A DNA stretch of 61,424 nt, taken from assembly GCA_016901755.1 (NCBI GenBank), contig JACJKV010000016.1:1-61424 (forward strand). Direction: 5' to 3'. This stretch comes from Thomasclavelia spiroformis. Its GTDB lineage: Bacteria; Bacillota_I; Bacilli_A; Erysipelotrichales; Coprobacillaceae. This document shows, in pieces, positions 1 through 7,500 of this stretch. The notes beneath the pieces are model-generated. The model was not told where the DNA came from. It made no database searches and was given only the letters and a program-made list of their open reading frames with translations. Numbering within the stretch: position 1 is the first letter of the stretch; the number at the start of each line of letters is the position of its first letter. The position numbers and the translations under genes were made by a program.

Positions 1-65
1 CCGTTCATGTTTATCAGAAAGCTGGTTTTACCGTTTTGCCCTATTTAGAAATGAAAAAGGAATAA
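1..65 (+). CDS. C-terminal tail of a probable GNAT acetyltransferase (partial)
   Basis: The frame starting at base 3 is open to a TAA at 63-65 and gives about 20 residues: a Val-His-Val-Tyr-Gln-Lys-x-Gly-Phe segment followed by a short beta-strand and Met-Lys-Lys-Glu. A Tyr-x-Lys-x-Gly-Phe turn followed by a final strand is the usual end of a GNAT N-acetyltransferase. The rest of the gene lies outside the window, so substrate and start cannot be given. A terminator hairpin follows 14 bases after the stop, which supports a real gene end. Confidence 0.45.
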   Translation, partial: VHVYQKAGFTVLPYLEMKKE

Positions 66-79
66 AATAATTACTGATT

Positions 80-109
80 AAAGAAATAGTGTTTGCTGTT
101 TCTTTTTTT
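80..109 (+). terminator. Rho-independent terminator after the GNAT tail
   Basis: A 10-bp stem (AAAGAAATAG pairing with CTGTTTCTTT, one G-U pair) with a 6-base loop is followed by a run of T. Confidence 0.6.
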
Positions 110-140
110 ATAAAAATGAAACAAATATTTCATTTTTATA
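109..140. repeat. Perfect 13-bp inverted repeat upstream of the ECF operon
   Basis: The arms TATAAAAATGAAA (109-121) and its exact reverse complement (128-140) are separated by 6 bases. It directly abuts the preceding terminator and lies about 35 bases before the candidate promoter of the ECF operon. It may be a second half of a bidirectional terminator or an operator; the sequence alone does not decide. Confidence 0.5.
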
Positions 141-175
141 AATTAATGAAATATTAATATTCATTTTACCTGGTG

Positions 176-204
176 TTGATTTTACTTCTGTTTATCCATG
201 ATAA
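176..204 (+). promoter_or_regulatory. Candidate promoter of the ECF operon
   Basis: TTGATT (176-181), a 17-base spacer and TGATAA (199-204) lie about 30 bases upstream of the GTG start. The -10 box is a weak match, so this is only a candidate. No riboswitch-like fold was recognised in the short leader. Confidence 0.35.
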
Positions 205-236
205 GATATCGATGTCATAAAGAGGAGGATATTACA

Positions 237-1070
237 GTGAAAAAATCAATGACACAATCACAGAAGTTGATGACATTTGTTTTAAGTATGTCATTGTACG
301 GATTAGCAACTTTATTTACGGAAATGATACCATCATTTCAAATTGGAATTATCGAACTTTCAGTAGAGTATTTCTTATTTATACCTTTGGTATTGGCATT
401 CTTGTTTGATCCTATGTCAGCAGCACTAGGGGCAGCGACAGGAGAACTGGTATTTAGTGAAATTATGCTTGGACAGTTTGGTGGTTTAGGTGAACTGGAA
501 AAATTTATAACATTAACAATCGGTATTTATATTGCTGGAAGACTTGTCAAAGATCCTAGAAATATAAAAAGTGTTGCCTTTGCTTCAATACTGGCCGTTA
601 TTATTCAGCAGTCATTAGGATGTATTGTTGATATTTTAAAAGTTCAATTTGCAGTTGAAGAGTTTGAAGCTGTTGCAGGATTACCAGAATCAGTTTTCTT
701 TACTGAAGGCTTTGCCTGTTTAAATGATATTTTATTCTCTGGTATTTTATTTGCTATGTTACCAAGTATGTATCTGGTACCAAAACTATATGGAAAAATT
801 GAACCATTGTTAGGAGTATCACCGCGCGATGAAAATACAATGATTGCTGGTGGTGAAAAGATCAGTTTAAAAACTATTGGATTATGCTTGATTGCTTTTA
901 TAGCTGCTGTAGGAGGAGAATTCTTAGCCGAAAATGGTATGGCCATTATTGATTGGGAAGCTTCATGGGCAGGAAATGGAAATGCGATGATGATGAGTGG
1001 TATCGTTGCCGGTATTGTTATTATTTGCGCCATGACTTTTATGAAAAAAAGAAAAGAGGTTAAATTATGA
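237..1070 (+). CDS. ECF transporter substrate-binding (S) component
   Basis: This 277-residue hydrophobic protein has about seven predicted membrane segments. It is followed by a double ABC ATPase and an EcfT protein, the standard partners of an energy-coupling-factor vitamin or metal importer, so it is the substrate-specific S subunit. Start: the frame is open from 198, but GTG at 237 has AGAGGAGG eight bases upstream and removes a charged N-terminus unlike a membrane protein. It is longer than the usual S component of about 180-200 residues, having extra C-terminal helices. The stop overlaps the ATPase start (ATGA). The substrate is not evident: no riboswitch precedes it and no vitamin gene is adjacent. 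Confidence 0.75.
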   Translation: MKKSMTQSQKLMTFVLSMSLYGLATLFTEMIPSFQIGIIELSVEYFLFIPLVLAFLFDPMSAALGAATGELVFSEIMLGQFGGLGELEKFITLTIGIYIAGRLVKDPRNIKSVAFASILAVIIQQSLGCIVDILKVQFAVEEFEAVAGLPESVFFTEGFACLNDILFSGILFAMLPSMYLVPKLYGKIEPLLGVSPRDENTMIAGGEKISLKTIGLCLIAFIAAVGGEFLAENGMAIIDWEASWAGNGNAMMMSGIVAGIVIICAMTFMKKRKEVKL

Positions 1071-2749
1071 TCGAGATACGTGACTTGAGTTTCACATATC
1101 CCGGAGCAGATAACCCAACTTTAAAACATGTTGATTTAAAAATTAAGAAAGGTGATTTTGCCGCAATTATTGGAAACAATGGTTGTGGCAAATCAACTTT
1201 ATGTAAAACATTGAATGGACTGATTCCTAGATTTATTTCCGGGGAAATGACAGGTGATATATTTTTAGATAATAAAGATATTAAATCTATGGATATTGGA
1301 GAAATTGCAAAAAAAATAGGTTATGTCTATCAGGACTTTGAAAATCAGATTGTATGTCCTACAGTATTGGAAGATGCTGCGTTTGCCTGTATGAATTTTG
1401 GGGAAGAAAATTATAATGAGCGAGCGTTAGAGGTTTTAGATATATGTGATTTGCGTAGTCGTAAAGATGATTATATCTGGCAATTGTCTGGTGGACAATT
1501 ACATTTGTTGGCTTTAGCTGGAGCTGCGGCTTTATCACCAGATATTCTGGTTTTGGATGAACCGATTGCTCAACTGGATCCTAAACATGCCAAAAGAATT
1601 TATGAAGTTTTAAAAGAACTGAACGAAAAATATCATAAAACGATTATAGTTATTGAGCATCATACAGAATATATCGCGCAATATTGTCAACATGTCATTT
1701 TTATGAAAGAAGGAAAGGTACAATGGCAGTTACCTGTAAATGAAGCTTTGAGCAGAGTTGAAGAGTTAGAAAACAGTTTTATTTTTCCACCTCAAGTTAC
1801 TGTTGCTGCTAAAAAACTGAAAGATTTAAATATATATGATCCTGAACAGCCTTTACCAATTACTGTTACAGACGGCTTACATTATTTTCCCAAACATCAT
1901 ATGGTTATTGATGTAACAAAAAAGAAAAATAGAATTCATGAAAGTGAACCCGTTATCCAATTTAAAAATATATCATTACAGTATCGTAGTGTTAAAGGTA
2001 AACCGCATGAATTAATGAAAGATTTTCATTTGGATATTTTTCATGGGGATAAAATTGCTTTGATTGGGTCTAATGGTGCTGGTAAGTCATCACTGATGAA
2101 AATGATGGTCGGTTTAATTAAACCACAGGAAGGACAGGTTGAAATCATGGGACATAACACCCGTGATTATTCGGCGGAACAGCTTTCTCCATATATATCG
2201 TTGGTATATCAGAATCCGGAAGAAATGTTTATTAAAGACAGTATCAAAGCAGATATTGAGTTTGCGATGAAAGAACGAGGTATAGAAGGGTATGAACAAC
2301 GTGCCCAGGAATTAATGAAGCTCTTTCGTCTTGAAGATATTCAGCACCGGGATGGGCGATTATTATCAGGTGGGCAAATGAGAAGAGCTTCACTAGCTAT
2401 TGGAGTTGCTTTAAAACCAGCAATATTGCTGTTAGACGAACCAACAGCCAATTTGGATATTGCGACCCGTAAAGAAATTATAAAGACATTAGATATTTTA
2501 AAAGATGTTATTGAAACTGTGGTTATCGCAACTCATGATATGCAGTTAGTTTGTGACTGGGCTGAACGAATCATTGTTTTATCTGCTGGGTATATTGTTA
2601 AAGATGGAAATCGTGATGAAGTTTTTCAGGATCGTTATGTTCGTCAGATGGTTGGAATTGAACCACCACAAATTTATCAGATGGGAGAAGCTTTGAATAT
2701 TCGCTGTTATGAAATTGATGAATTTATTCAGGCTTATTGTTGTCAGTAA
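1067..2749 (+). CDS. ecfA: ECF transporter double ATPase (EcfA1-EcfA2 fusion)
   Basis: One 560-residue polypeptide carries two ABC nucleotide-binding domains. Domain 1 has Walker A GNNGCGKST (residues 36-44), signature LSGGQ near 142 and Walker B LVLDEP near 162. Domain 2 has GSNGAGKSS near 334, LSGGQ near 434 and LLLDEPTANLD near 455. All key residues are intact in both halves. It powers uptake by the S component through EcfT on the inner face of the membrane. A fused pair of ATPases is typical of group I, dedicated ECF systems such as YkoD-like ones, as opposed to separate shared EcfA and EcfA' genes. It overlaps the S gene by 4 bases and the next gene follows after about 14 bases. Confidence 0.88.
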   Translation: MIEIRDLSFTYPGADNPTLKHVDLKIKKGDFAAIIGNNGCGKSTLCKTLNGLIPRFISGEMTGDIFLDNKDIKSMDIGEIAKKIGYVYQDFENQIVCPTVLEDAAFACMNFGEENYNERALEVLDICDLRSRKDDYIWQLSGGQLHLLALAGAAALSPDILVLDEPIAQLDPKHAKRIYEVLKELNEKYHKTIIVIEHHTEYIAQYCQHVIFMKEGKVQWQLPVNEALSRVEELENSFIFPPQVTVAAKKLKDLNIYDPEQPLPITVTDGLHYFPKHHMVIDVTKKKNRIHESEPVIQFKNISLQYRSVKGKPHELMKDFHLDIFHGDKIALIGSNGAGKSSLMKMMVGLIKPQEGQVEIMGHNTRDYSAEQLSPYISLVYQNPEEMFIKDSIKADIEFAMKERGIEGYEQRAQELMKLFRLEDIQHRDGRLLSGGQMRRASLAIGVALKPAILLLDEPTANLDIATRKEIIKTLDILKDVIETVVIATHDMQLVCDWAERIIVLSAGYIVKDGNRDEVFQDRYVRQMVGIEPPQIYQMGEALNIRCYEIDEFIQAYCCQ

Positions 2750-2763
2750 AGGAGAATAGAAAA

Positions 2764-3591
2764 GTGTTACAGAAATTATCGCAGAATATCTTAGATAAAT
2801 TCACAATTGAATTTTTAAGAAATCAGGTCTTAAAGAACGCTTATGGTAATGATGATACAGTGATTGCAAAATTGGATCCACGAATATTATTGTGCTGGTA
2901 TTTGTTTTTTGGATTAATTCCTTGGTTTTTAAATGATTTGGTCATTTTAATGGGTCTGTTCTTTTTTGTGGTATTTACAACAAAACTGGCAAAAATAGCA
3001 CCATTAGTTTTATTTTTGTTTTGTATAGGTGTATTCTCGCAAACAGGATATTTATTTGTAACCGCATTATTTTTTGGTGGAGGAACGACAACAATAGTCC
3101 CTTTGCTGATCATGACTTTAAAAGTGGCAGTTACTTCGCTGGCATCAATTACTGTCTTTTCAGGGTTGAATCCTGATCGTCTGGCAACAGGTTTGATGTA
3201 CTTTGGCTGTCCTGATCAATTAACATTCAGTATCTCTTATGCATTTAGAATGTTGCCTATTTTAATGGAAGAGTTTCAGAATGTTTTGCTTTCTTATCGT
3301 TTACGTGGTAAATCACCATCGCGTAAGACTTTTTTTGGGAAAATCAAGTATCTGATTTATCAGATAAAAATCATTATCATGTCATTTTATCCATTGATGT
3401 TAAATACTGCAAAACGTTCACGAACAACTGTTGAAGCACTAGAATTAAAAGGTTATCGCTATGCCAATGAAAACAGGATTGTTAGAAAAATAAAACTGCA
3501 AACATTAAAAATAAGAAAAAATGATATCGTTTTTATTGCGGTTTCATTTGTTTGGGTTATTTCGCTGATACAGATAAGCATGATATTATGA
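2764..3591 (+). CDS. ecfT: ECF transporter transmembrane coupling protein EcfT
   Basis: This 275-residue membrane protein of the CbiQ/EcfT family couples ATP hydrolysis to the S component. It has an N-terminal cytoplasmic stretch with the typical KLDPR motif, several membrane helices in the middle, and a C-terminal cytoplasmic helical region with Arg-Leu-Arg-Gly and Glu-Leu-Lys-Gly-Tyr-Arg segments like the coupling-helix motifs that contact the ATPases. The frame is open from TTG at 2737, but GTG at 2764 has AAAGGAG nine bases upstream and was chosen. It lies in an operon with the S and ATPase genes and is followed closely by a PHP phosphoesterase. Confidence 0.82.
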   Translation: MLQKLSQNILDKFTIEFLRNQVLKNAYGNDDTVIAKLDPRILLCWYLFFGLIPWFLNDLVILMGLFFFVVFTTKLAKIAPLVLFLFCIGVFSQTGYLFVTALFFGGGTTTIVPLLIMTLKVAVTSLASITVFSGLNPDRLATGLMYFGCPDQLTFSISYAFRMLPILMEEFQNVLLSYRLRGKSPSRKTFFGKIKYLIYQIKIIIMSFYPLMLNTAKRSRTTVEALELKGYRYANENRIVRKIKLQTLKIRKNDIVFIAVSFVWVISLIQISMIL

Positions 3592-3602
3592 GGAGGATAT
3601 TT

Positions 3603-4385
3603 ATGAAAGTTGATTTTCATACACATGGAAAACTGGCAAAAAAATTGCCATTTTCTAAAAAGTATACAGATTTATTATTTCAGAAGGCTAGGAAAAAAGG
3701 GCTCGATGCCATTTGTTTAACTGAACATTTTAATACTTTATCTTTTCGTGAAATGTACAGTTATATTTATTCTCAGTATGAGCATATTGGAGATGCCTGC
3801 AGGACCAAAGATGGCTTACTGATTTTTTTTGGAATGGAGGTTGATATTGCTGAGGGTGGGCATACTTTGGTTATTGGTCATTATCAGGATATTGTTTCTT
3901 TAAATATGCAATTAGATGAATATAAAGAAAAAGGCAATTTTTTATCATTTGATCAGTTATGTGAAATTGTGAAATCTTACGATGTTTTATTTGGAGCGGC
4001 ACATCCATTCCGTCAGGGAAGTCATATTCCCGAATTGTCTGCTAAGCAATTAAACCAATTTGATTTTTTTGATTTAAATGGTAAGGATTTATCACATAAT
4101 CAGAATCAGACACGAGCATTGGTATCTTCATTAGCTATGTCTTATCATAAACCACTGGTTTCTGGTAGTGATACTCACCAGGCGACACAATATGGATGTG
4201 TTATGACGTGTTTTAACAAGTATTTTACAACATTAAATGCATTGAAAAATGAAATGATAGAACAGCGATATACGATTTTTGTTGCTGATAGTCTGGCAAT
4301 TCAGGTAGAAGATGCAACAATTCAAAAACGACTTCTCAAAGAAGTTTATAAATTAGGTGGCGATTATGTGGCTTTATTAGACTGA
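3603..4385 (+). CDS. PHP-domain metal-dependent phosphoesterase
   Basis: A 260-residue protein of the polymerase-and-histidinol-phosphatase (PHP) family. It shows the metal-binding motifs in order: DFHTHGK at the N-terminus, CLTEHF, a central GMEVD segment, AAHPFRQG and the C-terminal SGSDTH. These are expected to bind two or three metal ions and hydrolyse a phosphate ester. ATG at 3603 is preceded by AGGAGG; the frame extends upstream to 3552 but overlaps ecfT. It is the last gene of the ECF operon, ending in a strong terminator, so it may process the imported compound (for example dephosphorylation). That link is inference from position only. Confidence 0.75.
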   Translation: MKVDFHTHGKLAKKLPFSKKYTDLLFQKARKKGLDAICLTEHFNTLSFREMYSYIYSQYEHIGDACRTKDGLLIFFGMEVDIAEGGHTLVIGHYQDIVSLNMQLDEYKEKGNFLSFDQLCEIVKSYDVLFGAAHPFRQGSHIPELSAKQLNQFDFFDLNGKDLSHNQNQTRALVSSLAMSYHKPLVSGSDTHQATQYGCVMTCFNKYFTTLNALKNEMIEQRYTIFVADSLAIQVEDATIQKRLLKEVYKLGGDYVALLD

Positions 4386-4418
4386 AAAATACAAAGATAG
4401 ATTTATCTTTGTATTTTT
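4385..4418. terminator. Bidirectional terminator between PHP gene and RpiR gene
   Basis: A perfect 15-bp stem (arms 4385-4399 and 4404-4418, loop GATT) has A-rich and T-rich flanks, so it works on both strands. The stop codon of the minus-strand gene lies inside it. Confidence 0.85.
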
Positions 4419-5224
4419 GTTTTATTGTGTTCTTTGAGCAAATATATGTCTTCTAAATGCTGCATGTACTGTTCACCACCAGTTTTTGCAACCTCGATGA
4501 TCAAAGCATCGAGATAAGCCATGGCAATGGCAGATGAATGATATTCATCTTCGTTGCCACGATAGACATAAAGATGATGACTGATTTTCTTTTCTTTTAA
4601 ATGACGGCTTGACATCATCATTATGGGACAATGATGATCATAACAATAATCAATAGTAATTTGTGCTTCGACAGGTGTTTTTTGAAATGCAAAAATCATC
4701 ATATAGTCATTGGCTGTAATTAAGGGCAGAGTTTCGAATATTTCTGATCCACTGGCAGGCATGATAACAACGTTTTTCTTAAATCTTCTTAAACGGAAAA
4801 ACAATAGCCGTGCCAGTGCCAGAGATGCTCCTTTAGCAAACAGATATATTGTTTCAGCTTTGATGATATGATGAACGATCTGTTGAAAATCATCAAGATT
4901 GAGATTGTTCATAGATTGTTCTAGATAATCCTTTTGCAAAGCTAGAAATTCCAGAACGGACTGGCTTTGCGTGACTGTTGCAGAAATCTTATCAGTTGGA
5001 GAAAGACGTGTTTGAATAATATATTGTTTCATATGTTTAAAATTATCGAAGCCCAAATGACGTGGTAATCGAGATATCGTTGACTGTGATATATGTGTTG
5101 CCTTCGACAGATCATGAATTGACATGAAGGCAACCTGCTGACTATGAGAGTATATATATTCTATGAGTTTTATTTCGTTTTTTGTGAGTTTTTGATTGAT
5201 TTTATCATTGAAATTAAAAGTCAT
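4403..5224 (-). CDS. RpiR/MurR-type transcriptional regulator (HTH + SIS)
   Basis: This 273-residue protein has an N-terminal RpiR helix-turn-helix (about residues 1-77, with the ISQSTISRLPRHLGF recognition helix) and a C-terminal SIS phosphosugar-binding domain (about 100-230, with FAKGASLALARLL and the second half around PASGSE). Members sense phosphorylated sugars or amino sugars. The start ATG has GAGGTG upstream on the minus strand. It stands alone, convergent with the ECF operon and divergent from the ArsR-controlled permease; no sugar gene is adjacent, so its target is unknown. Confidence 0.8.
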   Translation of the reverse strand: MTFNFNDKINQKLTKNEIKLIEYIYSHSQQVAFMSIHDLSKATHISQSTISRLPRHLGFDNFKHMKQYIIQTRLSPTDKISATVTQSQSVLEFLALQKDYLEQSMNNLNLDDFQQIVHHIIKAETIYLFAKGASLALARLLFFRLRRFKKNVVIMPASGSEIFETLPLITANDYMMIFAFQKTPVEAQITIDYCYDHHCPIMMMSSRHLKEKKISHHLYVYRGNEDEYHSSAIAMAYLDALIIEVAKTGGEQYMQHLEDIYLLKEHNKTKIQR

Positions 5225-5309
5225 AATAACACCTCAAATGTATTATACATGAGGTGCTTATAAAATAGGAAACAAAAGTTGATCATATCAAAAAATTTAC
5301 ATAAAATAT

Positions 5310-5329
5310 ACATCAAAAAAAATTGATAT
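5310..5329. promoter_or_regulatory. ArsR operator O1
   Basis: The dyad ACATCAA-N6-TTGATAT, immediately upstream of the permease -35 box (5335-5340), matches O2 and O3 in both half-sites and spacing. An overlapping AATTGATA/TATCAATT palindrome (5321-5336) extends it into the -35. Confidence 0.65.
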
Positions 5330-5334
5330 ATCAA

Positions 5335-5363
5335 TTGACAAACAGAAAGAAGCACGTTATGCT
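5335..5363 (+). promoter_or_regulatory. Promoter of the permease gene
   Basis: A perfect TTGACA (5335-5340), a 17-base spacer and TATGCT (5358-5363). It is flanked upstream by operator O1 and downstream by O2, so the ArsR repressor could block it from both sides. Confidence 0.75.
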
Positions 5364-5367
5364 ATTC

Positions 5368-5387
5368 ATATCAAATAATTTTGATGT
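5368..5387. promoter_or_regulatory. ArsR operator O2
   Basis: The dyad ATATCAA-N6-TTGATGT begins five bases after the -10 box and covers the expected transcription start. Confidence 0.65.
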
Positions 5388-5403
5388 GAAGAAAGGAGCG
5401 CTA

Positions 5404-6417
5404 ATGAATATCTTTTATACCGTATGGATGTTTATACAAAATCAAATCTTAGGAATGAAATGGCTTAATGAACTGATTGGAGAATTACTGCAGGCAGCAG
5501 GGCTGCAGCTTGATGAACGGTTAGGAGGAAGTTTACAGTTTTTTATTTATGATGTTGTGAAGATCACGGTTTTACTGTGCAGTCTGATTTTCATTATTTC
5601 TTATATACAAAGTTATTTTCCGCCTGAAAAAAGCAAAAAGATACTGGGGAAATTTAAAGGTATTGGGGCGAATATCATTTCCGCTCTGTTAGGAACAGTG
5701 ACACCATTTTGTTCATGCTCATCGATTCCTCTGTTTATGGGATTTACCAGTGCAGGATTATCATTAGGAGTGACGTTTTCGTTTTTGATTTCCTCACCAA
5801 TGGTTGATCTTGGCAGTCTGGTACTGCTGATGAGTATTTTCGGTTGGAAAGTGGCTATTATATATGTGGTAATCGGACTGATCCTAGCGGTTGCAGGTGG
5901 CACTTTGATTGAGAAGATGCATCTGGAAAAATATGTTGAAGACTATATCAGAAATGCCAGCAGTGTTGATATTGATGCGCCGTTACTGACAAAAAGGGAT
6001 CGTCTGTGCTATGCCAAAGAACAGGTGGCAGCAACCTTAAAAAAGGTTTTCCCCTATATTCTGGTGGGCGTAGGTATAGGAGCCGTTATTCATAACTGGA
6101 TACCAGAAAGCTGGATTACCGCGGTTTTAGGAAGCAGCAATCCTTGCGGTGTGGTTCTGGCTACATTTGTTGGGATTCCAATGTATGCGGATATTTTTGG
6201 AACGATTCCGGTTGCAGAAGCGTTATTAATGAAAGGTGCCCAGTTAGGGACGATCCTGTCATTTATGATGGCGGTGACAACGCTAAGTCTGCCATCGATC
6301 ATCATGCTGAAAAAGGCGGTCAAACCACGCCTGCTGGCAGTTTTTATCGCAATCTGTACTTTTGGAATTATTTTTATAGGTTATATGTTTAATTATCTAC
6401 AGACGTTTTTACTGTAA
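5404..6417 (+). CDS. COG0701 (ArsP/DUF318) permease
   Basis: A 337-residue membrane protein with about eight helices and the family signature TPFCSCSSIP (residues 100-109, with Cys103 and Cys105). Known ArsP members export trivalent organoarsenicals; other COG0701 members remain uncharacterised metal or thiol-related exporters. Start: ATG at 5404 has AAAGGAG upstream; the open frame reaches back to 5323 but that stretch contains the promoter and operators. It is followed by its own promoter-bearing arsR, a redox-disulfide protein and ArsC, all consistent with metalloid or thiol-reactive stress. Exact substrate is inference. Confidence 0.8.
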   Translation: MNIFYTVWMFIQNQILGMKWLNELIGELLQAAGLQLDERLGGSLQFFIYDVVKITVLLCSLIFIISYIQSYFPPEKSKKILGKFKGIGANIISALLGTVTPFCSCSSIPLFMGFTSAGLSLGVTFSFLISSPMVDLGSLVLLMSIFGWKVAIIYVVIGLILAVAGGTLIEKMHLEKYVEDYIRNASSVDIDAPLLTKRDRLCYAKEQVAATLKKVFPYILVGVGIGAVIHNWIPESWITAVLGSSNPCGVVLATFVGIPMYADIFGTIPVAEALLMKGAQLGTILSFMMAVTTLSLPSIIMLKKAVKPRLLAVFIAICTFGIIFIGYMFNYLQTFLL

Positions 6418-6531
6418 GCGAAGTAGTTTTGCAGATTTTGGTCTGATTTTTGATGAATTATGGTTCGTTCGATAACAGAAAATGCTGTTTTCACAGCTGT
6501 AAACGGTGATCAGTGAAGAAACGGATGTTCA

Positions 6532-6560
6532 TTGACATGATGGTTAGCGCAGAGTATGAT
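6532..6560 (+). promoter_or_regulatory. Promoter of the arsR-arsC operon
   Basis: A perfect TTGACA (6532-6537), a 17-base spacer and TATGAT (6555-6560). Operator O3 begins four bases after the -10. Confidence 0.8.
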
Positions 6561-6564
6561 TTAT

Positions 6565-6584
6565 ATATCAAAATATATTGATAT
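6565..6584. promoter_or_regulatory. ArsR operator O3
   Basis: A perfect dyad ATATCAA-N6-TTGATAT lies between the -10 box and the ribosome site of arsR. It is the best copy of the motif also found at O1 and O2, and implies autorepression. Confidence 0.75.
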
Positions 6585-6595
6585 GAGGTGATATT

Positions 6596-6877
6596 TTGGA
6601 AAAAGAATATAGTGAACGTTCAAAGATGTATAAAGCTTTTTGCGATGAAAAAAGATTAAAAATAGTTAATTTACTGATGCAAGGAGAGAAATGTGCCTGT
6701 GTGCTTATGGAAGAAACAGGTATGGCTCAATCAGCCTTGGCCTATCATATGAAAATTTTATGTGAATCGACAACTGTTCATGCTCGTCAGGAAGGTAAAT
6801 GGACATTTTACAGTTTAAATCCAGAAGGAATTCAAAATGCCGCAAATTACCTGTTAGGACTTATTGAACAAAAATAA
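6596..6877 (+). CDS. arsR: ArsR/SmtB-family repressor
   Basis: A 93-residue winged helix-turn-helix protein. The recognition region is MAQSALAYHMKIL, followed by the wing RQEGKWTFYSL. Cysteines at 33, 35 and 56 are candidates for metal or metalloid binding; the CAC pair sits at the place of the ELCVCDL motif in classic ArsR. The start is a TTG at 6596 with GAGGTG five bases upstream. It is the first gene of the downstream transcription unit and probably represses both its own promoter and that of the permease through the shared operators. Confidence 0.85.
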   Translation: MEKEYSERSKMYKAFCDEKRLKIVNLLMQGEKCACVLMEETGMAQSALAYHMKILCESTTVHARQEGKWTFYSLNPEGIQNAANYLLGLIEQK

Positions 6878-6897
6878 AAAAGAAAAGGAGATGTTTT

Positions 6898-7182
6898 ATG
6901 GGAGAAGTTGTTAATTTTAATATGATCGTAGAAATCAATCAGATGCTTAAGGAAAAAGGAATAGAATATTCCGTTCATGCCGTTGGTGGCTGTTCCTGCT
7001 GTGGTTTGGAATTAAGACAGGATGGCGCTCCATATGATGTCAATGAAATTGTAGATATAATTAACGAATATGTCAAAACGAAGTGGATGAAGGTTGTTTT
7101 GGACGAGGGAGAACAGATGATCCTTCATGTTCAGTCTAAATTTGATTTTGAAAGCGAGGAGAATAATAGTGGGATTGTTTAG
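6898..7182 (+). CDS. Small cysteine-rich protein of unknown function
   Basis: A 94-residue soluble protein with a Gly-Gly-Cys-Ser-Cys-Cys-Gly cluster (Cys32, Cys34, Cys35) followed by an acidic alpha/beta region. I do not recognise the family. The tight Cys cluster could bind a metal(loid) or form a redox site, fitting its place between arsR and the thioredoxin-like gene. It has a good ribosome site (AAAAGGAG) and its end overlaps the next start by 14 bases, so it is certainly translated with its neighbours. Confidence 0.7.
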   Translation: MGEVVNFNMIVEINQMLKEKGIEYSVHAVGGCSCCGLELRQDGAPYDVNEIVDIINEYVKTKWMKVVLDEGEQMILHVQSKFDFESEENNSGIV

Positions 7183-7498
7183 AAAAAAAGAAGAACAGGA
7201 AAAGACCTGCTGCAGCGACAGTTTTAACGGTACGCACGGAAAGCCTGATACAGTTTCAGAAAGTGTGAAGGTTTTAGGATCGGGCTGTCAGAAATGTCAT
7301 GCTTTAGAGGCCAATGTCAAAACTGCACTCCAGGAGTTGGGAATGAGCGATGAGGTTGAACATGTGACCGATTTTGCTGAAATTGCAGCCTATGGTGTTA
7401 TGTCAACACCAGCTTTGGTCGTGGATGGTCGTGTTGTGTCTTTTGGCAAGGTTTTAACAGTAGAAGAAATTAAAAGAATTTTAGAAAAGGTACGTTAA
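7169..7498 (+). CDS. Thioredoxin-like redox-active disulfide protein (TM0996/MTH895 type)
   Basis: This 109-residue protein has a thioredoxin/glutaredoxin-like fold with active-site Cys40-Gln-Lys-Cys43 and the cis-proline segment STPALVVDG. This short family commonly neighbours COG0701 permeases and ArsR regulators. An N-terminal extension carries a second Cys pair (Cys14-Cys15). Start: GTG at 7169 preceded by GCGAGGAG was preferred to the upstream ATG at 7127, which lies deep within the previous gene and adds an unrelated tail. Likely role: electron donor to ArsC or thiol reduction during export; that is inference from context. Confidence 0.8.
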   Translation: MGLFRKKEEQEKTCCSDSFNGTHGKPDTVSESVKVLGSGCQKCHALEANVKTALQELGMSDEVEHVTDFAEIAAYGVMSTPALVVDGRVVSFGKVLTVEEIKRILEKVR

Positions 7499-7500
7499 CA

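Noticed and set aside
644-1033. 129-codon open frame on the minus strand inside the S component
   Set aside because: It is antisense to a clear membrane protein, has no ribosome site and gives low-complexity Pro/Ser-rich sequence.
6421-6531. Terminator between the permease and the arsR promoter
   Set aside because: Only short imperfect stems (CAGA/TCTG; ACAGCTGT) without a good T run were visible, so none is annotated.
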